DNA of 11,186 bases from an uncultured Atopobiaceae bacterium (lineage in GTDB: Bacteria; Actinomycetota; Coriobacteriia; Coriobacteriales; Atopobiaceae). The first letter of the stretch is position 1. Each line of letters begins with the position of its first letter. A model generated the notes under the pieces. That model was not told where the DNA came from. It did not search any database and saw nothing but the letters and a program-made list of their open reading frames with translations. Positions 6,517 to 11,186 of this stretch are shown here, piece after piece. The DNA lies in assembly GCA_944321005.1 (NCBI GenBank), contig CALUJT010000049.1, positions 1-11,186 of the forward strand, in the 5' to 3' direction. The translations under genes were made by a program, and so were the position numbers.

Positions 6517-7164
6517 ATGGCAGAAGAGTTCGACCCGAGTCGCTTCACGGTCATCGACCACCCCCTCGTGCAGCACAAGCTGCACATCCTGCGCGACAAG
6601 AGCACCGGCACCAAGCAGTTTCGCGAGCTCGTGACCGAGCTCGCCATCTTCGAGGGCTACGAGGCCATGCGCGATTTCCCGCTCGAGGACGTGGAGGTGG
6701 AGACCCCGCTCGAGACCACCACGTGCAGGCGCGTCTCCGGCAAGACGGTCGCCATCATCCCCATCCTGCGCGCTGGCCTGGGCATGGTGGACGGCATCCT
6801 CCAGCTCGTCCCGTCGGCGAAGGTGGGGCACGTGGGAATGTATCGCGACGAGGTGACGCACGAGCCGCACCAGTACTACTGCAAGTTCCCGGAGGACATC
6901 CAGAACCGCACATGCCTCGTGGTCGACCCCATGCTCGCCACCGGCGGCTCGCTCACCGCCGCCATCCAGTTCCTGCGCGAGGCCGGCGTGAAGGACATCC
7001 GCTGCCTCACGCTCGTCTCCGCGCCCGAGGGCGTGCGCGCCACCCTGGACTTCGACCCGGAGGTGCGCCTCTACACCTGCGCGCTCGACCGCTGCCTGAA
7101 CGAGCACGCCTACATCCTGCCCGGCCTGGGGGACGCCGGCGACCGCATCTACGGCACCAAGTAG
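6517..7164 (+). CDS. upp: Uracil phosphoribosyltransferase
   Basis: The enzyme salvages uracil: uracil plus PRPP gives UMP and pyrophosphate. The 215-aa protein is close to the usual 208-210. Motifs: FRELVTELAIFEGYEA (35-50), the flexible-loop region, PILRAGLGM (82-90), MYRDE (108-112), the PRPP-binding loop VVDPMLATGGS (135-145), and the C-terminal uracil-binding YILPGLGDAGDRIYGT (199-214). The ATG has AAAGGAG 6 bases upstream. It sits between glyA and the ATP synthase operon, the same position as in Bacillus subtilis, and is enclosed by two copies of a palindromic element in opposite orientation. Confidence 0.98.
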   Translation: MAEEFDPSRFTVIDHPLVQHKLHILRDKSTGTKQFRELVTELAIFEGYEAMRDFPLEDVEVETPLETTTCRRVSGKTVAIIPILRAGLGMVDGILQLVPSAKVGHVGMYRDEVTHEPHQYYCKFPEDIQNRTCLVVDPMLATGGSLTAAIQFLREAGVKDIRCLTLVSAPEGVRATLDFDPEVRLYTCALDRCLNEHAYILPGLGDAGDRIYGTK

Positions 7165-7171
7165 CGAAGCT

Positions 7172-7217
7172 GGGACAGGGGGACGGGGCGGTGACAGAGC
7201 CCCCGTCCCCCTGTCCC
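7172..7217 (+). repeat. Palindromic element, copy 2, after upp
   Basis: A perfect 17-bp inverted repeat, GGGACAGGGGGACGGGG with its complement, and a 12-base asymmetric loop CGGTGACAGAGC. The inner 42 bp match the reverse complement of the element before upp except for two substitutions and one base. It begins 7 bp after the upp stop. It resembles the GGGACAGGGGGACGG-type palindromes that I recall as dispersed intergenic repeats in several Gram-positive genomes (recall, not searched). Confidence 0.85.
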
Positions 7218-7236
7218 AAGTCTTTATCTTGTCTTT
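7172..7236 (+). terminator. Probable terminator of upp formed by the palindromic element
   Basis: The very stable 17-bp hairpin is followed by a T-rich stretch (7221-7238, TCTTTATCTTGTCTTTATG). The T-run is interrupted and starts 3 bases after the stem, so termination is likely but not textbook. It would separate upp from the ATP synthase operon. Confidence 0.55.
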
Positions 7237-7266
7237 ATGTCGAACGGGGGGCGCGCCGGCGTCCCC

Positions 7267-7311
7267 TTGACGTTTCTGACGGTTGCTCTAGACTTCTCGT
7301 GTTTCTATATC
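7267..7311 (+). promoter_or_regulatory. Candidate promoter of the ATP synthase operon
   Basis: Two overlapping sigma-70-like candidates are visible: TTGACG (7267-7272) with TAGACT (7289-7294), spacer 16; and TTGCTC (7283-7288) with TATATC (7306-7311), spacer 17. Either would start a transcript just upstream of the small membrane-protein gene, downstream of the upp hairpin. Confidence 0.5.
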
Positions 7312-7332
7312 GCACGGACGGGAGACGGTGAC

Positions 7333-7620
7333 ATGGACCTTCCGGTTGCCATCGTCTTCGGAGCGCTCTTCGGGCTCATGGGGTGCGTCGCCCCCGCCGC
7401 CCTCTACGAGCGCGCCCTGAGGGGAGGGGGCGTCAGCCTCGCCGCCGGCATCGCCGCGGTCGGGGTCTCGCTCCTCACGCTCACGGCCGTCCTGCTCGTG
7501 GTGTACACTGCCACGAACGCCGGATTCCTCGAGTTCGGCTGTGCGATGGTCGGCTCGTTCCTGCTCTTCTGGGCGGTCGAGGCGGTGAGGGGCTGGCGCG
7601 CTGCCAACGGCAGGGTCTAG
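7333..7620 (+). CDS. AtpI-like small membrane protein at the head of the ATP synthase operon
   Basis: A 95-aa hydrophobic protein with three predicted membrane segments (about 4-21, 34-60, 64-83), a basic loop (YERALRGG) after the first and a basic tail. The ATG chosen has GGGAG 8 bases upstream; the open frame starts 32 codons earlier but without a ribosome binding site and across the candidate promoter. The position directly before atpB is where atpI stands in many bacteria. AtpI is a non-essential accessory protein linked to c-ring assembly and Mg2+ handling. The sequence itself is too divergent for me to assign AtpI by motif, so the name rests on position, size and topology. The atpB start follows after 20 bp. 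Confidence 0.65.
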   Translation: MDLPVAIVFGALFGLMGCVAPAALYERALRGGGVSLAAGIAAVGVSLLTLTAVLLVVYTATNAGFLEFGCAMVGSFLLFWAVEAVRGWRAANGRV

Positions 7621-7640
7621 CCGGGGGGAAAGGACATAGC

Positions 7641-8450
7641 GTGGGCAATCCTCTGGACAGCCTGGGCGAGGAGGTCAACGAGCTGGTAGCGAGCTTCACC
7701 TCGCAGCCCATCGTCGGCAGCCTCGACTCTCTTGGCTTCACGCAGTACTCGTTCTGGTTTGCGGTCGCCGTCATCCTGCTTCTCGTTTTGCTCTTCATCT
7801 TCAAGAAGAAGCAGGCGGCGAGCCTCGTGCCCCAGGGCACGTTCGTGAACGGCGTCGAGTACGTCGTCGAGTTCGTCCGCGACGACATGTGCAAGGGCCT
7901 CCTCGGAGAGTCCTGGAAGCGCCACTTCCCGTTCATCGCGTCGATCTTCCTCGTGGTGCTCGTCAACAACATCGTGGGCATCATCCCGGGCTGCAAGCCC
8001 GGCACGGGCACCATCTCCACGACGGCGGCCCTCGCCATCTGCTCGTTCGTCTACTTCATCGTCTGCGGCGTCAAGAAGCACGGCGCGCTCGGCTACGCCA
8101 AGAGCCTCGCTCCGGCGGGCGTCGCCTTCCCGCTCAACGCCCTCGTGTGGCTCATCGAGGTCTTCTCGACCATCCTGCGCCTCATCACGCTGGCCGTGCG
8201 ACTCTTCTGCAACCTCTTCGCCGGCCACGTCGTCATGGGCACCTTCGCGATTCTCGCGTCGCTGTTCTTCGAGCCCATGATCGAGGCGTTCTCCCTCGCC
8301 ACCGCCGTGCAGGCGGGCGCGTCCGTGCTCTGGGTGGGCATCCTGCTCGTCATCTACGTGGTCGAGATCATGGTCGCCGCCATCCAGGCGTACGTCTTCG
8401 CGCTGCTCTCCGCCGTCTACATCCAGATTGCGGAGTCCGACGAGGAATAG
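7641..8450 (+). CDS. atpB: ATP synthase Fo subunit a
   Basis: Subunit a forms the two proton half-channels next to the rotating c-ring. The protein is 269 aa with a short polar N-terminus and five to six membrane segments (about 36-54, 97-117, 128-143, 163-184, 195-225, 228-262). The essential stator arginine is Arg187 in LAVRLFCNLFAGH, equal to Arg210 of the E. coli protein, and the C-terminal AIQAYVFALLSAVYI block is typical. The usual RLFGN is RLFCN here. The GTG start has AAAGGA 6 bases upstream; the open frame reaches back into the preceding gene in another frame. It is the second gene of the operon. Confidence 0.96.
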   Translation: MGNPLDSLGEEVNELVASFTSQPIVGSLDSLGFTQYSFWFAVAVILLLVLLFIFKKKQAASLVPQGTFVNGVEYVVEFVRDDMCKGLLGESWKRHFPFIASIFLVVLVNNIVGIIPGCKPGTGTISTTAALAICSFVYFIVCGVKKHGALGYAKSLAPAGVAFPLNALVWLIEVFSTILRLITLAVRLFCNLFAGHVVMGTFAILASLFFEPMIEAFSLATAVQAGASVLWVGILLVIYVVEIMVAAIQAYVFALLSAVYIQIAESDEE

Positions 8451-8458
8451 TCCCCTTC

Positions 8459-8483
8459 CGGGCAACCCGCGGGCGATTGCCCG
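8459..8483 (+). promoter_or_regulatory. Intercistronic hairpin between atpB and atpE
   Basis: A 7-bp stem CGGGCAA/TTGCCCG with an 11-base loop lies in the 103-bp gap, the longest inside the atp operon. No T-run follows, so it is not a normal terminator. It could be a processing or stability site. It is followed by the strongest ribosome binding site of the operon. Confidence 0.45.
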
Positions 8484-8541
8484 CCGTGCATAGAACGTTT
8501 GGCTTTAAGCTCGCGCCGCGACAAGGGCGGACGCGAATGAC

Positions 8542-8549
8542 AAAGGAGG
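8542..8549 (+). promoter_or_regulatory. Very strong ribosome binding site of atpE
   Basis: AAAGGAGG, nearly the full anti-Shine-Dalgarno complement, stands 4 bases before the GTG start. It decides the start and fits the need for about ten c subunits per enzyme complex. Confidence 0.75.
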
Positions 8550-8553
8550 AATT

Positions 8554-8757
8554 GTGGGAGCTCTCGGTGTCGTTGGTTATGGTCTTGGCGTTATCGGCGC
8601 CGGCATCGGCATTGGCCTCGCCGCAAGTGGCGTCGCGCAGGGCATGGCTCGCCAGCCCGAGGTCCAGGGCCGTCTGTTCACGGTCTTCATCCTGGGCTCG
8701 GCCTTCGTTGAGGCCCTCGCCCTCATCGGCTTCGTCGTCAGCCTCATCGTCAAGTAG
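8554..8757 (+). CDS. atpE: ATP synthase Fo subunit c
   Basis: The c subunit forms the rotor ring that carries protons. At 67 aa it is a compact member (70-80 is common). It is a hairpin of two membrane helices: the first with the GxGxGxG packing motif (residues 15-21), the polar loop with the conserved ARQPE (32-36), and the second with the ion-carrying Glu53 in SAFVEALALIGF. The ring-site surroundings (Glu followed by Ala-Leu rather than Ser-Thr) lack the sodium-binding signature known from Ilyobacter and Propionigenium, so proton coupling is inferred. GTG start with a strong upstream site. Confidence 0.97.
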   Translation: MGALGVVGYGLGVIGAGIGIGLAASGVAQGMARQPEVQGRLFTVFILGSAFVEALALIGFVVSLIVK

Positions 8758-8785
8758 GCTGTCGTCGAGCGAGTTGGAGGCAAGC

Positions 8786-9397
8786 ATGAAGAACACACCG
8801 AGAAGGCTCGTCGCCGGCGGGCTCGCAGCGGGAGGCGCCCTTGCGTCGCTCGTGGCGACGCCCTGCGTGGCGCTGGCCGAAGAGTCGGCGGTGGGGGCTG
8901 ACATCCTCATCCCCAAGCCCGCCGAGTTCATCCCGGCCCTCATAGCCTTCCTCATCATCTGGGTCGTCCTGGCCAAGCTCGTGTGGCCGTCCGTCCTGCA
9001 GATGATGGAGAAGCGCCAGGAGAAGATCCAGTCCGACCTCGACGCCGCGGAGCGCTCCAAGGTCGAGGCGGCCGAGGAGGCAAAGGCCTACGAGACCAAG
9101 ATCCTCGACGCCCACCGCGAGGCCGAGTCCATCGTGGCCAAGGCCAAGAAGGAGGCCGAGGAGGAGCGCGTGCGCATCCTCGCCAAGGCCCAGCGCGAGG
9201 CGGCCGACGTCATCGCCAAGGCGCACGGGGCCGTGGACTCCGAGCGCCACAAGGCCATGATCGAGCTCTCGGGCTCCGTCGTGGACCTCTCCGTCGAGAT
9301 CGCCACCAAGATTATCGGCGAGAGCCTGAGTGAGGACGACCAGCGCAAGCTCGCCGAGAAGTACCTCGCGGAAGTGGGCAAGTCAGATGGCAACTAA
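8786..9397 (+). CDS. atpF: ATP synthase Fo subunit b with signal-like N-terminal extension
   Basis: Subunit b is the peripheral stalk linking subunit a to the F1 head through delta. The protein is 203 aa, longer than the usual 156-185. Residues 1-32 look like a signal peptide: MKNTPRR, a hydrophobic Ala/Gly/Leu stretch, then CVALA before EES. The normal b-type membrane helix follows (about 48-70, FIPALIAFLIIWVVLAKLVWPSVL region), then a long charged coiled coil (about 75-155) with AEEAKAYE and KKEAEEERVRILAKAQREA repeats, and the delta-binding end (160-195). The ATG has TTGGAGG 7 bases upstream. The last 11 bases overlap atpH. Confidence 0.95.
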   Translation: MKNTPRRLVAGGLAAGGALASLVATPCVALAEESAVGADILIPKPAEFIPALIAFLIIWVVLAKLVWPSVLQMMEKRQEKIQSDLDAAERSKVEAAEEAKAYETKILDAHREAESIVAKAKKEAEEERVRILAKAQREAADVIAKAHGAVDSERHKAMIELSGSVVDLSVEIATKIIGESLSEDDQRKLAEKYLAEVGKSDGN

Positions 9398-9860
9398 GCA
9401 CGTCGATGCCGAGAAGGTCGAGGCGTACACCAGGGCGCTCATGGAGGCCGCGCGCGCCGAGGGCCGCGCCAACGCCGACCTCGTGCAGTGGCAGCACGCG
9501 CGCAAGTTCTCGCCGGAGGTCCTGGAGACCCTCGCGGCCATGCAGCGCGAGGACGACCTCGACCTCGTGGAGCAGGTGGCCAAGCACTACAAGGAGCTCC
9601 TCGACGCCCAGGACGTGACGGTCTCGGTCACCGTGACCACCGCCGTGCCCATGGACGACGACCTGCGCGCCAAGGTGAGGGCAAAGGCCGAGAAGGACCT
9701 CGGGCTGCCCGTCTACCTCGTGGAGCGCGTGGACCCGTCCATCATCGGCGGCATCATGCTCGAGGTGCGCGGCAAGCGCTACGACGCCTCCGTCCGCGCC
9801 CAGCTCGCAAACATCCGCAAGACGCTTTCCGCTTCGTTCATTGGAGGTGAGGAGAAGTGA
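9387..9860 (+). CDS. atpH: ATP synthase F1 subunit delta (short form)
   Basis: Delta (the OSCP homologue) caps the F1 head and joins it to subunit b. The C-terminal signature is clear: [26 protein letters not shown] (115-140) with the family IGG turn. The protein is 157 aa against about 175-180 in most bacteria, and the shortage is in the N-terminal helical-bundle domain (about 80 residues instead of about 100). The ATG lies inside the last codons of atpF and its ribosome binding site is poor (GGAAG, far upstream), so translation probably depends on coupling to atpF. No upstream in-frame start with a better site is visible. Confidence 0.93.
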   Translation: MATKHVDAEKVEAYTRALMEAARAEGRANADLVQWQHARKFSPEVLETLAAMQREDDLDLVEQVAKHYKELLDAQDVTVSVTVTTAVPMDDDLRAKVRAKAEKDLGLPVYLVERVDPSIIGGIMLEVRGKRYDASVRAQLANIRKTLSASFIGGEEK

Positions 9861-11186
9861 CTGAGGCCATCAGCTCCAAGAAGATCATCGACACCCTGCG
9901 CGAGAACCTCGCCGCGATCAACGCGACGGTGGACCGCCAGGAGGCCTCCGTGGTGACGGAGGTGGGCGACGGCATCGCGCACGTCTCCGGCCTCAAGACC
10001 GCCATGGCCGGCGAGCTCCTCAAGTTCACGAGCTCCGCCACCGGGCGCGATGTCTACGGTCTCGCCCAGAACCTCGACGTCGACGAGGTCGGCGCGGTCC
10101 TCTTCGGCGACGTCGAGGACATCAAGGAGGGCGACGAGTGCCGCACGACCGGCCGCGTCATGGACATCCCCACGGGGCACGCCATGCTCGGTCGCGTGGT
10201 CAACCCGCTCGGCCAGCCCATCGACGGTCTCGGCCCCATCAACACCACTCACCGCAGGCCCATCGAGTTCAAGGCGCCCGGCATCATGGACCGCCAGCCC
10301 GTGTGCGAGCCCGTGCAGACGGGTCTTCTCGCCATCGACGCCATGGTCCCCATCGGCCGCGGCCAGCGAGAGCTCATCATCGGCGACCGCAAGACGGGCA
10401 AGACGGCCATCGCCATCGACGCCATCGTCAACCAGCGCCGCACCAACATGATCTGCATCTACGTGGCCATCGGCCAGAAGGCCTCCACGGTCGCCGCCAT
10501 CCGCGAGTCGCTCTCCCAGCACGGCGTGCTCGACAAGACGGTCATCGTGGCCGCCACCGCGGCGGACTCCGCCCCGATGCAGTACATCGCGCCCATGGCC
10601 GGCGCCGCCATCGGCGAGTACTTCATGTACAACGACGAGCACGGCAACCCCGCCGACGCCGGGCACCCCGGCGGTCACGTCCTCGTGGTCTACGACGACC
10701 TCTCCAAGCAGGCCGTGGCCTATCGACAGATGTCGCTCACGCTTCACCGTCCGCCCGGACGCGAGGCCTACCCCGGCGACATCTTCTACCTCCACTCGCG
10801 CCTCCTGGAGCGCGCCTGCAAGCTGTCCGACGCCAACGGCGGCGGCTCGCTCACGGCGCTGCCCATCATCGAGACGCAGGAGGGCGACGTCTCCGCCTAC
10901 ATCCCCACGAACGTGATCTCCATCACCGACGGGCAGATCTACCTGCAGTCCAACCTCTTCTTCCAGGGCCAGCGCCCTGCCGTCGACGTGGGCATCTCGG
11001 TGTCGCGCGTTGGTGGCGACGCCCAGGTCAAGGCCATGAAGCAGGTGGCGGGCACCCTGAGGCTCGACCTCGCGAGCTACCGCGACAAGCAGGCCTTCTC
11101 GCAGTTCGGCTCCGACCTCGACGCCACCACGCGCTACCAGCTCAACCACGGCGCGCACATGATGGAGATGCTCAAGCAGCAGCGCT
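9857..11186 (+). CDS. atpA: ATP synthase F1 subunit alpha (3' end cut off)
   Basis: Alpha alternates with beta in the catalytic hexamer and carries the non-catalytic nucleotide sites. The GTG start overlaps the atpH stop as GTGA, with GAGGAG just upstream, so the two are translationally coupled. 443 residues are visible of about 510-530. Features: N-terminal beta-barrel (about 25-95), Walker A GDRKTGKT (176-183; Lys in place of the E. coli Gln), GQKAST (206-211), Walker B region [12 protein letters not shown] (275-286), [22 protein letters not shown] (298-319), and the arginine finger Arg384 in SVSRVGG, which reaches into the catalytic site. Relative to E. coli and mycobacterial alpha there are about 12 extra residues before Walker B (around 259-273, rich in Gly, Pro, Asp and His). 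The frame is still open at the window edge. Confidence 0.98.
   Translation, partial: MTEAISSKKIIDTLRENLAAINATVDRQEASVVTEVGDGIAHVSGLKTAMAGELLKFTSSATGRDVYGLAQNLDVDEVGAVLFGDVEDIKEGDECRTTGRVMDIPTGHAMLGRVVNPLGQPIDGLGPINTTHRRPIEFKAPGIMDRQPVCEPVQTGLLAIDAMVPIGRGQRELIIGDRKTGKTAIAIDAIVNQRRTNMICIYVAIGQKASTVAAIRESLSQHGVLDKTVIVAATAADSAPMQYIAPMAGAAIGEYFMYNDEHGNPADAGHPGGHVLVVYDDLSKQAVAYRQMSLTLHRPPGREAYPGDIFYLHSRLLERACKLSDANGGGSLTALPIIETQEGDVSAYIPTNVISITDGQIYLQSNLFFQGQRPAVDVGISVSRVGGDAQVKAMKQVAGTLRLDLASYRDKQAFSQFGSDLDATTRYQLNHGAHMMEMLKQQR

Noticed and set aside
6458..7217. Composite transposon carrying upp
   Set aside because: No transposase, no target-site duplication seen, and upp is at its ancestral position between glyA and the atp operon, so insertion of the elements beside the gene is more likely than movement of the gene.
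9779..11158. 459-codon open frame on the minus strand opposite atpA
   Set aside because: It lies antisense to the clearly coding delta and alpha genes, has His/Val/Gly-rich translation typical of a GC-rich shadow, and no ribosome binding site.

Overview
The window is high-GC (clearly above 60%), with C or G in most third codon positions and frequent GTG starts. Gene content, protein style and repeats suggest an actinobacterium of class Coriobacteriia, of Olsenella/Atopobium/Collinsella type. The taxon is inferred from protein sequence character and was not tested by a search.

Layout from left to right: the 3' end of rpmE (ribosomal protein L31) with a very long Ala/Lys/Glu tail and an intrinsic terminator; a convergent minus-strand gene for an unrecognised membrane-anchored protein; prfA (release factor 1); a 373-bp gene-free gap holding a two-fold symmetric array of four short repeats and a palindromic prmC promoter region; prmC (the methyltransferase that modifies the release-factor GGQ glutamine); a tsaC/Sua5-type threonylcarbamoyl-AMP synthase; glyA (serine hydroxymethyltransferase); upp (uracil phosphoribosyltransferase), bracketed by two oppositely oriented copies of a palindromic element; and then the F1Fo ATP synthase operon: an AtpI-like small membrane protein, atpB (a), atpE (c), atpF (b), atpH (delta) and atpA (alpha), which runs off the right edge.

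Apart from the minus-strand gene, the order rpmE-prfA-prmC-tsaC-glyA-upp-atpI-atpBEFHA matches the ancient block known from Bacillus subtilis and other Gram-positive bacteria. The genes serve translation (L31, RF1, its methyltransferase, t6A modification of tRNA), one-carbon and pyrimidine salvage metabolism (GlyA, Upp) and energy conversion (ATP synthase). The atp genes are tightly packed, with an 11-bp overlap at atpF/atpH and a GTGA overlap at atpH/atpA, so they look like one translationally coupled operon starting from a promoter region downstream of upp.

I see no convincing new enzymatic or defence system, no insertion sequence, CRISPR array, tRNA or rRNA. The unexplained material is mostly non-coding: the symmetric repeat array after prfA, the twin palindromes around upp, and inverted repeats at two promoter regions. 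There are also lineage-specific changes in conserved proteins: the L31 tail, an insertion in AtpA, a short AtpH and a signal-like N-terminus on AtpF.
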